Shown here: piece by piece, positions 43,824 to 52,407 of the stretch | Layout: each line of letters opens with the position of its first letter | How positions within the stretch are numbered: position 1 is the stretch's first letter | From: Bradyrhizobium elkanii WSM2783 | GTDB taxonomy: Bacteria; Pseudomonadota; Alphaproteobacteria; Rhizobiales; Xanthobacteraceae | Length of the DNA stretch: 64,000 bases | Direction: 5' to 3' | NCBI RefSeq assembly: GCF_000472865.1 | Contig: NZ_AXAP01000008.1 | Location: 120,337-184,336 of the forward strand | Program-made: the position numbers and the translations under genes | Notes under the pieces: model-generated | Seen by the model: only the letters and a program-made list of their open reading frames with translations | Told to the model about the DNA's origin: nothing | Database searches by the model: none

Positions 43824-43848
43824 AAATTAATCAGTACATAATCATATC
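43824..43848. promoter_or_regulatory. TCAG-type operator motif, site 6
   Basis: The site reads AATTAATCAGTACATAATCA and continues with TATC, upstream of the ABC importer genes that start at 43922. It matches sites 4 and 5 in the TCAGTA core and in the following ATCAT. It extends the inferred regulon to the importer. Confidence 0.55.
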
Positions 43849-43921
43849 TTGCGCGGGCAAGGCGCCGTGTTAGTCTTTTAAAGGAATGCGGTACTGCCGG
43901 GCAGATATGGGAGGTGTGCAC

Positions 43922-44941
43922 ATGATGGGATTTCGAGAGTTAACTGCGGTTACGGCGTTTATTGCATGTGTACTGATTAATTGTAGCGCATCGGCGGCCG
44001 ACCGCCTGACGGTACGACTCGACTGGACGCCCTGGGGGTCGCAGGCACCGTTTCATCTGGCGGCGCAAAAGGGATTGTTCGCGAAGTATAACCTTGATGT
44101 CGTGCTGGATGACGGAACCGGGTCCGTCGCCACCGTGCAGATCGTCGGTAATGGTGAATACGATGTCGGCTACGCGTCGTTGGCCCCGATGGTGATCGCG
44201 CGCTCCAAGGGGTTGCCGGTGAAAGCGATTGCCGGCTTCATCAAGCAGAACGACATCGGTCTGTTGGTTCCGAAGGACAGCGGCATCGCCAGCCCCGCCG
44301 ATTTGAAAGGCAAGAAGATCGCCTTCACCGCCGGTTCGCTCGAGGCGCCGTTCATCGACCAGTTTCTCGCCGCCGGAAAGCTGACTCGCAATGACGTCGA
44401 CCTCGTCAGCGTCGACGCGGCAGGCAAAGCCGGCCTCTACATGGCTGGCCGGTCCGACGCGGCATTCTCGTCCGGACCATTCTTTCTGGCCGTCGTCGCA
44501 AGCCAGCGTCCCTCGAACGCCATCCGCTTCGCCGATCAGGGGCTGGAATTCCCGAGCTTCGGCTTGCTTGCGACCGAGAAGTCGATCGCCTCGAAGCGCG
44601 TGGCGCTGAAGCGTTTTGCGAGCGTGGTCGCGGGATGTTGGGCCTATATCTTTGCCGGCAATCAGGACGAAGCGGTGAGGGCGATCATTGCGGCGCGGCC
44701 GCAGGCCAAACTCAATCCGGCCGTCTTGCGGCAGCAGATCGATACGCTGAAGGATTATGCGTACACCGATGCAACCCGGAACCTGCCGTTCAGCACGATG
44801 GCTGCGGCGGACTGGAAGCGGGCCGTTGCGGTGCTCGCCGATGGCGGGCTCATCGAGAAGGGCCTCGATGCAGATGCAGTCTTCACCAATGAACTGATCG
44901 ACGAGCGCGTCGTTGCGGACGTGGCCAGCGGCAAGAACTGA
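43922..44941 (+). CDS. NitT/TauT-type ABC solute-binding protein
   Basis: This 339-residue binding protein has a signal peptide (cleavage after CSASAA) and the family pattern LTVRLDWTPWGSQAPFHLAA. It resembles the NMT1/ThiY group, whose members bind sulfonates, aromatic acids, riboflavin precursors or pyrimidines. GGGAGG seven bases before the ATG at 43922 fixes the start. It heads an operon with an ATPase and a permease. A TCAG-type operator lies about 75 bases upstream. Confidence 0.9.
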   Translation: MMGFRELTAVTAFIACVLINCSASAADRLTVRLDWTPWGSQAPFHLAAQKGLFAKYNLDVVLDDGTGSVATVQIVGNGEYDVGYASLAPMVIARSKGLPVKAIAGFIKQNDIGLLVPKDSGIASPADLKGKKIAFTAGSLEAPFIDQFLAAGKLTRNDVDLVSVDAAGKAGLYMAGRSDAAFSSGPFFLAVVASQRPSNAIRFADQGLEFPSFGLLATEKSIASKRVALKRFASVVAGCWAYIFAGNQDEAVRAIIAARPQAKLNPAVLRQQIDTLKDYAYTDATRNLPFSTMAAADWKRAVAVLADGGLIEKGLDADAVFTNELIDERVVADVASGKN

Positions 44942-44963
44942 CCCTCGCGATCCCGTTGAATCC

Positions 44964-45725
44964 ATGATCGCAGCGTCCGATGTCGTGAAAAGATACGGTG
45001 ACGCCGACGGCGTCACCGCGTTGCAAGGCGTTTCGCTTGATATCGCAGAGGGCGAATTCATCAGCCTGGTGGGGCCGAGCGGCTGCGGCAAGAGCACGTT
45101 CTTGCGCTGTCTTGCCGGACTTGAGGCGCCGACCGGCGGACGCCTGCAACTGGATGGCGCGCCCATCGACGGTCCTCCGGAGCGTCTCGGCATGGCGTTC
45201 CAGCGGGATGCCTTGCTGGATTGGTTCGACGTTCTGGAGAACGTGCTGTTGCCGGCGGATTTCGGCGGTTACGGCAAGAAGAAATACGAGGAGCGTGCAC
45301 GGCAATTGCTGCAGATGGTGGGGCTCGACGGATTCGCGCGCGCCTATCCTCGGGCGTTGTCCGGCGGCATGCGGCAGCGCGTCGCGATCTGCCGCTCGCT
45401 GCTGCTCGACCCGCGTTTGCTGCTGATGGACGAGCCGTTCGGGGCGCTCGATGCGCTGACGCGCGATCAGATCAATGTCGACCTGCATCGGCTCTGGACC
45501 AAGCATCGGATGACCGTGGTCTTCGTGACTCACAGCATCACCGAGGCGGTGTTCCTGTCGACCCGCGTGGTGGTCTTTACGCCACGGCCGGGGCGCGTGG
45601 TCGCGGACATCGCCATCGACCTGCCGGCCGAGCGGAAACTGGCGATGCGCGAGACGCCGGAATTCGGTGCCTATACCAGCCGTATCCGGGCTCTGTTCGA
45701 GCAAATGGGCCTGATCCATGACTAG
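44964..45725 (+). CDS. NitT/TauT-type ABC ATPase
   Basis: This 253-residue ATPase shows GPSGCGKSTFLRCLAGLEAP, the signature LSGGMRQRVAICRSLLLDP, LLLMDEPFGALDALTRDQ and VFVTHSITEAVFLS, all typical of SsuB/TauB. I chose the ATG at 44964. It overlaps the permease gene by eight bases and energises the importer. Confidence 0.93.
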   Translation: MIAASDVVKRYGDADGVTALQGVSLDIAEGEFISLVGPSGCGKSTFLRCLAGLEAPTGGRLQLDGAPIDGPPERLGMAFQRDALLDWFDVLENVLLPADFGGYGKKKYEERARQLLQMVGLDGFARAYPRALSGGMRQRVAICRSLLLDPRLLLMDEPFGALDALTRDQINVDLHRLWTKHRMTVVFVTHSITEAVFLSTRVVVFTPRPGRVVADIAIDLPAERKLAMRETPEFGAYTSRIRALFEQMGLIHD

Positions 45726-46500
45726 GAGCTTGATGAAAGCCGCGCGTCGAGCCGCCGTTCCGCTACTGGGGGTTGCGATCTTCCTTTTGGTGTGGGAGAT
45801 CGGCGTGCGCGCGCTTGGTGTGCGGTCCATTCTGCTGCCGGCGCCGTCGCTGATCATCGAGGAGCTTGCAGCCTCTCCGGGCTGGTTCGCCGTGCAGACG
45901 GCCTATACCCTGGGCATCACGCTCGCCGGATTTGCCGTCGCCGTCGTGTTCGGCGTCCTGTTTGCGGTTGCGATCGTGGAGTGGAAGATCCTGGATCGTC
46001 TGCTGTTCCCGCTCTTCGTCGCGCTCAATAGCGTGCCGAAGGTGGCGCTGGCGCCGCTCTTTCTGATCTGGTTCGGGACAGGCGCGGAGCCCAAGATCGC
46101 TATTGCCTTTCTGATCGCAGTCTTTGCCGTGGTGATCGACACCGCGCTTGGTCTGCAATCGGTGTCGCCGGATACGATCGACCTGGCGAAGACCTTGCGT
46201 GGGTCGCGTCTGAAGGTGCTGCTGCGCATCAAGCTCTATTGCGCGCTGCCGCATCTGTTTGCCGGACTGAAGGTGGCGATGTCGCTGGCTCTGGTTGGCG
46301 CCATTGTCGGCGAATTCGTCTCGTCCCAGCGCGGCCTCGGCTATGTCATTCTGACCGCGCAGGGTACGTTCGACACGCCGCGTGTCTTTGCTGCGATTGT
46401 CATTCTTGCGGTGCTCGGCGTCGCATTGATTGCGGTGATTGAAGCGATTGAGCGGGTTGCCTTGCCGTGGCATCACACGAATTCGCAACGCTTGAAGTAA
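45718..46500 (+). CDS. NitT/TauT-type ABC permease
   Basis: This 260-residue membrane protein has about six hydrophobic segments and the coupling-loop motif TIDLAKTLRGSRLKVLLRIK, typical of SsuC/TauC. It overlaps the ATPase gene by eight bases and ends the importer operon. No enzyme gene follows, so the imported compound is probably used by the nearby oxygenase or hydroxylase enzymes. Confidence 0.92.
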   Translation: MTRSLMKAARRAAVPLLGVAIFLLVWEIGVRALGVRSILLPAPSLIIEELAASPGWFAVQTAYTLGITLAGFAVAVVFGVLFAVAIVEWKILDRLLFPLFVALNSVPKVALAPLFLIWFGTGAEPKIAIAFLIAVFAVVIDTALGLQSVSPDTIDLAKTLRGSRLKVLLRIKLYCALPHLFAGLKVAMSLALVGAIVGEFVSSQRGLGYVILTAQGTFDTPRVFAAIVILAVLGVALIAVIEAIERVALPWHHTNSQRLK

Positions 46501-46681
46501 TCGAGCAGCAGTACATCAAGGACGCCTTTGAGCAAGTAGAAGCAAACGTCTTGTTACGCCAGATTTGCGATTTTTCTTGCAGGCGAAACGCCAGGGCTGT
46601 CAGCCGACATCCAGCGATTGCAGCGTGGGTCCCGCTTTCGCACAGGATGTGAAGTACCTCATAAACCCGGGCTCGCACTGG

Positions 46682-46695
46682 GCGTAACGTTACGC
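46682..46695. promoter_or_regulatory. 14-base perfect palindrome upstream of metalloprotease gene
   Basis: GCGTAACGTTACGC is its own reverse complement. It lies 77 bases before the ATG of the metalloprotease gene, in a 271-base gap without other features. It could be an operator for an unidentified regulator. Confidence 0.4.
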
Positions 46696-46771
46696 ATAGT
46701 CCGGCCTCGAGCTGCAGACGCGTGTTTGCGCAGAACGCGCTGGTGAAAATCTTGTGCGTAGGGAGGCGTAG

Positions 46772-49729
46772 ATGGCCAAGCATACGCGGACGATCCCGTT
46801 GAGGACCAGAGCATCCACCAAGAAATCGCTGATCGCCGGTCGCAAGGGCAAGACACAAAACCCAGCACACAAGTCGGCCGCCAATATGGGAGCGCGAAGG
46901 CTGGAACGGAAGGCCGCCGAGCCTAGCCGTGCGCACAAAGCGAGAGCCACGGTATCGCAAGACCAGACGGTTAAGGCGGAACGCCAGGTCGGCAAGCTCG
47001 AGAACAGAGGCCCAGCTTTGGCAACGCCGATCGGCAAGGCGCCGTCGCGTCCCTTGGAGGTGTTCAATCTTAACAAGATTGATCCTGCGATCAGAAAATC
47101 GCCGATCAGGTTGAAGGACTGGCTCGACCTGCATCTTCCGTGGCTCGTCGGCCCGCACATCGCCTCGTTCGAGCCGTCGAACGGACAACGTGGCACGATC
47201 ATGACGGTCCGCGGCTCGAATTTCGCGCCGACCCGCACCGACAACCTGGTGACGATCGGCGGCACCAGCGCGCCGGTGCTGGCGGCGAGCAACAACGAGC
47301 TCAAGGTGCTGGTCACCAAGGACGTCGATACCGGCCCGGTAGAGATCAAGGTCGGGACGCATACGGCGACCGGCGTTGGCAACTTCGAGATCACGGGCTA
47401 TCCGGGTGGGAGCGATGAGGACGGCCCGCCGGTGTTCGCCATGGGAGCGGGCGCGGGCGATGCCGGCGACGTTAACCCGATCGGCACGATCCGCGTGCTT
47501 GCGGTGGTGTGCCAGGCCGCCGACAAGGTGCCGGCGAACCTCGCGAATGTGCGCACTGCGCTGAACGACCGCTGGACCAACGTGCAGACGTTCTACAACC
47601 AGGCAAGCTATACCCGCACGAATGTTCAGTTCGACATCGTCAATGCCGCGGCCGCGCTCGACGGCAACTTTGCCGACTTCGTCGATCTGGCAGGCGCACA
47701 GAACGTGATCTCCGGCCAGAAGAATCGGATGGCGGCGATTGCCGCGCAGCATGCACAGGACGAGGGCTTCGACCTCAACAATTACCAGATGCTGTGCGTG
47801 GTGATCTTCACCAATGGCGCCTTCATCCGCGCCTGGGGTGGGGTAGATACCCAGAATTTCTCCTACGACGACGGCAAGCCGGCGAGCGACTCCACTCACA
47901 TCCATATCGACATCACGCTCGCCCAGAAGATCAACCTGCTGTGGATCAACGAGAACGCCAACTGGGGTCGGTTCGCGCACGAGTTCGGCCACAACATCGT
48001 CTCGGCCCCAACCGAGACGGGCGACGGTTCGGCCACCTTGGGCGAGGACGTCTATGGTTCTGACCTAGTCGACCCGGGCGCGGCGACCGCTCAGGAATTC
48101 GAACTGATGGGCGACCACGACAGTCATCCGATCTTCACTGGTTATCACCTGGAGAAGCTAGGCTATTACCAGGGCGTGAACATCAAGGAGCTGCAGTGGG
48201 ACCGCAACCCGCACAGCGAGGAAGTTGACCTGATCGCCCACGGGCTGGCCGAGGACAATAACGCCAACCGGTTCCACCTGCTCAAGATCAAGATATCGAA
48301 CGCGCTCACCTATTTCGTCGAGGTGCGCCAGCGTCCCGGCACCACGACGCAGATTTTCGACGACAGCATTCCGGTCGGAGCGGCGCCCAACCAGGGCGGC
48401 GTGATCGTGACCCGCGTGATCGCCGACGAGATGCACAACAATCAGCAGACCCGGTTCATAACCCTGATGCATGACGACCGGGTGCAGATCGCGAACGATA
48501 TCATCGAGGACCCGGCGCGGGCACTCCGCATCACGGTGCTCAACGACTCGGTGCAGGCGCGCCCGCTGGTGTGCCGTGTGCGTGTGGAATGGTCGCAGAC
48601 CATCGCCGACGATCCCAACGGCTCGTTCGATCTCAATGTCGAGCCGTGGGACTCGAACTGGCAGTCGCCCGACATCTGGGTCGATCGCGATCCGTTCGGC
48701 GCCTTCGATAACGGCACGGACTCCCAGGGGCGGCCGCTCGGCAACGGCGACAAGCCGTGGGTCAACCACATCAACCAGTTCACCGCACGCGTGCATGTGA
48801 GCGGCGCGATGGGCGCAAGCAATGTCAAGGTCACGTTCTACGCGATCACGCCGCCGGGCGTGGGCGACAACGGCAACTGGGCGCCGATTTCGGTGAAGAC
48901 CATCGCCAACATTCCGCAGAGCGGCGCCATCGACACGTTCTGCAACTGGGTGCCGGTGGTTGGAAAGCATACCTGCTTGAAGGTCTATGCGTCGCAGCAA
49001 TTCGGCGAGATTTCCGGCGGCAACAACGGCGCACAGGAGAATGTGTTCGAGTTCCAGGCAGCTGGCTCGAGCCCGGCCGACCCGCTGTTCATCAAGACGG
49101 CGGTGCGCAATCCGCTGGACGAGCCGCGGGCCGTGCAGCTATCGATGCGCGGCTTGCCGCTTGGCTGGGCGGCGCAAATCCCGCACGCCTGGGTCTGGCT
49201 CGAGGGCAAGGCCGAGAAGGAGATCGACGTGATGGTTTGGCCGGTGGCGGACGTCAACGTCTACAAGTTCGGCAAGAACAGGGAAGGGCGCTTCCCAGGC
49301 ACGGCGCCGTTCCGCGTCGCCGGCTTCATCGAGCGCGGCTATGACGTAGCGATGGACATTTCCGGCACGGTGCCTGGGTCGCGCTTTTATGCGATTGGCG
49401 GCACGTTCTATCGCGTGAATGTGCGCAGGAAAGCGACCATCCGCATGGAGGTGGAGGGCAAGGAGCGCAAGGACAGCGTGACAGTGCATGGCGCGGTCGC
49501 GCCGGCGCGCGGCGGCCAGCGCATCCTGGTGGACGTGCTGCTGCCGGACGGCAAGACACACCGCAGCACCGAGACCAAGACCAAGGCAAATGGGGCGTTC
49601 GACGCCCAGATAAGCCTGCTGGACGAGGACCAGAAACTACAGCCAGGGACCTATTGGGTGCAGAGCTTTATCTTCAACGCTGATGAGCTTGCCGACGCGG
49701 AGTCAAATGTACTGCACATGACGAGGTGA
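46772..49729 (+). CDS. putative zinc metalloprotease (M6-like) with IPT/TIG and beta-rich domains
   Basis: This 985-residue protein has a basic, low-complexity N-terminal region of about 115 residues without a clear signal peptide. An IPT/TIG-like immunoglobulin domain follows (about residues 128-208, FEPSNGQRGTIMTVRGSNF). A metalloprotease-like domain has the zinc motif HEFGH (His403, Glu404, His407). Downstream ELMGDHDSHPIFTGYHLEKL resembles the M6/immune inhibitor A pattern, where a methionine turn and a lysine-leucine-glycine stretch follow. The last 400 residues look beta-rich. GGGAGG ahead of the ATG supports the start. Activity and secretion route are inference. It has no operon partner and stands between two catabolic blocks. 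Confidence 0.75.
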   Translation: MAKHTRTIPLRTRASTKKSLIAGRKGKTQNPAHKSAANMGARRLERKAAEPSRAHKARATVSQDQTVKAERQVGKLENRGPALATPIGKAPSRPLEVFNLNKIDPAIRKSPIRLKDWLDLHLPWLVGPHIASFEPSNGQRGTIMTVRGSNFAPTRTDNLVTIGGTSAPVLAASNNELKVLVTKDVDTGPVEIKVGTHTATGVGNFEITGYPGGSDEDGPPVFAMGAGAGDAGDVNPIGTIRVLAVVCQAADKVPANLANVRTALNDRWTNVQTFYNQASYTRTNVQFDIVNAAAALDGNFADFVDLAGAQNVISGQKNRMAAIAAQHAQDEGFDLNNYQMLCVVIFTNGAFIRAWGGVDTQNFSYDDGKPASDSTHIHIDITLAQKINLLWINENANWGRFAHEFGHNIVSAPTETGDGSATLGEDVYGSDLVDPGAATAQEFELMGDHDSHPIFTGYHLEKLGYYQGVNIKELQWDRNPHSEEVDLIAHGLAEDNNANRFHLLKIKISNALTYFVEVRQRPGTTTQIFDDSIPVGAAPNQGGVIVTRVIADEMHNNQQTRFITLMHDDRVQIANDIIEDPARALRITVLNDSVQARPLVCRVRVEWSQTIADDPNGSFDLNVEPWDSNWQSPDIWVDRDPFGAFDNGTDSQGRPLGNGDKPWVNHINQFTARVHVSGAMGASNVKVTFYAITPPGVGDNGNWAPISVKTIANIPQSGAIDTFCNWVPVVGKHTCLKVYASQQFGEISGGNNGAQENVFEFQAAGSSPADPLFIKTAVRNPLDEPRAVQLSMRGLPLGWAAQIPHAWVWLEGKAEKEIDVMVWPVADVNVYKFGKNREGRFPGTAPFRVAGFIERGYDVAMDISGTVPGSRFYAIGGTFYRVNVRRKATIRMEVEGKERKDSVTVHGAVAPARGGQRILVDVLLPDGKTHRSTETKTKANGAFDAQISLLDEDQKLQPGTYWVQSFIFNADELADAESNVLHMTR

Positions 49730-50541
49730 GAGATCGATTCTCCGATCATCGGCCGCCTTTCAGGCCAACTCGGTGTCAGGTAAAGGAATTGGTCCCGGGC
49801 AGAGCTAAGGTAGGTGCCGCTTTCGGGCATCATGCCAGCGACACAGGCGAGTGGAGTCGGACCAAGGCCATCGATCATGGATCTCAGAATCTTGGGCGAT
49901 GGTTATGGCATCAGCGATACCTAGTATTGTATTCGGAGCCGGTCCAGCGATGCGTCGAGCGTGGGCAGCGGTCCAACCTTATGCTGCCAACTTGGGAGGC
50001 CATCGCTGCGGGCCGCTACCGCGGGTCGGTAATGTCAACGGTGATGGTGGTGATGGCACCGATAATGACGGTGATGATGGTGGTGATGCTGCACTTGTAG
50101 CAACAGCCCCTCAACGGACATCGGCGTCGGTCCAAGCGGGCTGCCTGTCGGTGCGACGACGCTTAGCCCGAGGCAGGTACCGAGCAGAGTGCCGCGCGCG
50201 AGGAAGCCGGACACGGCAACGGCGCGTGGGAGCAGACAAGAACCACGGTGAAAAGCGCATGCACCAGACGAAGCGAATTCGGCTGGGTTGGAGTGCAAAT
50301 AGGATGCAAATGGCTCTACCAAGTCGCGGGTCGTGCCAGCCTTATGCGAACCTGCAATCAGGCCGTTATGAGCGGCAGAACATCGGTCAGCTTCGTTGAT
50401 TTTTCTGCGCCGGCGCTTGAGTTCGATCGCGTTCGTTGCGCTTTGGCGAGGTCATTTCTGGCGCGAAACTGGTGCGGTCCGCGGCAATGGCAGATTTCGG
50501 CCGATGAGGCTGCTCGCTGTCAATCGCTTTGTCGAACGTTC

Positions 50542-50564
50542 AGTAAATTAGCTTACTAAACATG
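50542..50564. promoter_or_regulatory. GTTTAGT-type operator motif, distal copy
   Basis: AGTAA at 50542-50546 pairs with TTACT at 50553-50557. The string ACTAAACAT at 50556-50564 recurs exactly at 50793-50801. The site lies about 410 bases before the binding-protein gene. Confidence 0.4.
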
Positions 50565-50763
50565 CTGGTTATGGCTAACCTTCCGGCTCTCCTGCTGTCG
50601 GGATGGGCCGTATTGTGTCCGCTTGACCAGATCGGTAATCGTGGGCCGCCAAACTAGCTATAATGGTCGGACATTTTGCTGCACCGCGAACATCCCGCTC
50701 GTGCGTGCGAGCGTCGCAAATATTTCGCCAAGAGCGCGAGAACCGGCTTGACGGCATCAAAAA

Positions 50764-50801
50764 TTTAGTACTACGTTTAGTAATATAAAAAAACTAAACA
50801 T
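50764..50801. promoter_or_regulatory. GTTTAGT-type operator motif, proximal cluster
   Basis: TTTAGTA occurs at 50764 and again at 50776, twelve bases apart. GTTTAGT at 50775-50781 forms an inverted repeat with ACTAAAC at 50793-50799. The cluster sits 170-210 bases before the binding-protein ATG. It is probably the operator of the importer-dihydroxyacetone kinase operon. The cognate regulator is not identified. Confidence 0.5.
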
Positions 50802-50972
50802 CGTGCATCGAGCCGATGTGTAGGAGGAGCCCAAGCCATTCCGGAGCCGTCTCCGGCAGCGGTCCGTCTCGTCCTTCACTCATCGCTCCTCAAACTCGGT
50901 TTCAAGGTCTCGGCGTCGCTCCGGCGGGGCGCGTTGAGCGGGTTGGATGCTTCAACGAGAGAGGAAACGGAT

Positions 50973-52331
50973 ATGCGGACATTCAATCGGCTGAAAAGCT
51001 CAGTGGCCACCACGGTTCTCGGGGCGGCGCTGCTGGGGATATTTGGCGGAGGCGAAGCTGCGGCTCAGGGCAAGCAGCTCACGCTGTGTTGGGCGGCGTG
51101 GGATCCGGCCAACGCGCTGGTCGAGCTGGGCAAGGATTTCACCAAGCAATCCGGCATCGAGATGAAATACGAGTTCGTCCCCTGGACGAGCTATGCGGAT
51201 CGCTTCCTCAACGAGCTCAATTCCCACGGCAAACTCTGCGACCTGATCATCGGCGATAGCCAGTGGATCGGCGGAGCCGCCGAGAACAAGTGGTACGTCA
51301 AGCTCAACGAGTTCTTCGACAAAGAGCACATCTCGATGGACGATTTCGTCCCGGCGACGGTCGTGGGTTATTCGCAGTGGCCGAAGAATTCGGCGAACTA
51401 CTGGGCGCTGCCGGCGATGGCTGATGCCGTGGGCTGGACCTACCGCAAGGACTGGTTCTCGCGACCGGACATCCAGTCGGCGTTCAAGGCCAAGTACGGC
51501 CGCGATCTGGCGCCGCCGAAAACCTATGACGAGTTGAAGCAGATCGCGGAGTTCTTCCAGGGCCGCGAGATCGACGGCAAGAAGGTCTATGGCGCCTACA
51601 TCTTCACCGAGCGCGGTTCCGAAGGCATCACGATGGGCGTGACCAACGTGCTCTACAACTACGGCTTCAGCTACGACAATCCGAAGAAGCCGTACCAGAT
51701 GCAGGGCATCGTCAATTCGGCCGATGCCGCCAAGGGGCTCGAATTCTACAAGGAGCTCTACAAGTGCTGTACCGCGCCCGGCATGACGAACGCCTACATG
51801 CAGGAAGGGCTCGATGCCTTCAAGTCGGGCCAGGTGGCGATGCAGATGAACTGGTTCGCCTTCTTCCCCGGCCTCTACAAGGATCCGAATGTCGGCGGCG
51901 ACAAGATCGGCTTCTTCGTCAATCCGGCCGGCCCGAAGGGGCACTTCACCCAACTCGGCGGACAGGGCATCTCGGTGGTTGCGACTTCCGACCGCAAGGA
52001 CGACGCGCTCGCCTATATCAAGTGGTTCGCGCAGCCCGCCGTGCAGCAGAAATGGTGGCAGATCGGCGGCTACTCGGCGCTCAAGGCGGTGGTCGATGCG
52101 CCGGACTTCCCGAAGAGCGCGGCGTTCGCGCCGCAATTCCTGGAGTCGATGGGCATCGTCAAGGACTTCTGGGCCGAGCCGTCCTACGCCCAACTGCTGC
52201 TCGACATGCAGAAGCGGGTGCACGACTACGTCGTCGCCGACAAGGGCACGGCGCAGCAGGCGCTCGATCTCCTGGTCAAGGACTGGACGAAGGTGTTCAA
52301 GGAGCAGGGCAAGGAAGTCGCCTCGCGATAG
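50973..52331 (+). CDS. carbohydrate/polyol ABC solute-binding protein (family 1)
   Basis: This 452-residue family 1 extracellular binding protein has a signal peptide (cleavage after EAAAQ) and the mature start KQLTLCWAAWDPANALVELG. GAGGAAA ahead of the ATG at 50973 supports the start. Such proteins bind sugars, polyols, glycerol or glycerol phosphates. The operon ends with a dihydroxyacetone kinase, so the ligand may be dihydroxyacetone, glycerol or a polyol broken down to it. A very stable hairpin separates it from the first permease gene. Confidence 0.92.
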   Translation: MRTFNRLKSSVATTVLGAALLGIFGGGEAAAQGKQLTLCWAAWDPANALVELGKDFTKQSGIEMKYEFVPWTSYADRFLNELNSHGKLCDLIIGDSQWIGGAAENKWYVKLNEFFDKEHISMDDFVPATVVGYSQWPKNSANYWALPAMADAVGWTYRKDWFSRPDIQSAFKAKYGRDLAPPKTYDELKQIAEFFQGREIDGKKVYGAYIFTERGSEGITMGVTNVLYNYGFSYDNPKKPYQMQGIVNSADAAKGLEFYKELYKCCTAPGMTNAYMQEGLDAFKSGQVAMQMNWFAFFPGLYKDPNVGGDKIGFFVNPAGPKGHFTQLGGQGISVVATSDRKDDALAYIKWFAQPAVQQKWWQIGGYSALKAVVDAPDFPKSAAFAPQFLESMGIVKDFWAEPSYAQLLLDMQKRVHDYVVADKGTAQQALDLLVKDWTKVFKEQGKEVASR

Positions 52332-52357
52332 CCTGAACTCCGCGATCCAACTGAACT

Positions 52358-52392
52358 GGCTTCCCCGAGGTCAGGTCAGCCTCGGGGAAGCC
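52358..52392 (+). repeat. intercistronic hairpin after binding-protein gene
   Basis: GGCTTCCCCGAGG at 52358-52370 and CCTCGGGGAAGCC at 52380-52392 are perfect inverted repeats of 13 bases with a nine-base loop. The hairpin starts 27 bases after the binding-protein stop and ends 15 bases before the permease ATG. No T-run follows, so it is more likely a stabilising or attenuating element than a full terminator. Confidence 0.75.
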
Positions 52393-52407
52393 GAACCAGC
52401 CCAGCCG

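Larger units (their letters stand above)
49730..50972. other. long intergenic region with low-complexity tract and repeated operator-like motif
   Basis: About 1.24 kb has no gene that I recognise. A GGTGAT/GATGGT-rich tract spans about 50035-50095. It would read as Gly/Asp repeats on the plus strand or histidine repeats on the minus strand. Frames crossing it (49851-50399 plus, 50035-50322 minus) lack recognisable domains. The last 450 bases are AT-rich and hold copies of a GTTTAGT motif, probably the promoter of the importer-kinase operon. Confidence 0.55.

Noticed and set aside
46400..47992. 530-codon open frame on the minus strand
   Set aside because: It is antisense to the metalloprotease gene, rich in arginine, and without a recognisable family.
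50035..50322. Histidine-rich minus-strand frame as a metal-binding protein gene
   Set aside because: The histidines come from a low-complexity tract, and the frame lacks a domain, signal peptide or ribosome site that I can support.
51000..52223. 407-codon open frame on the minus strand
   Set aside because: It mirrors the codon pattern of the sugar-binding protein gene and has no features of its own.
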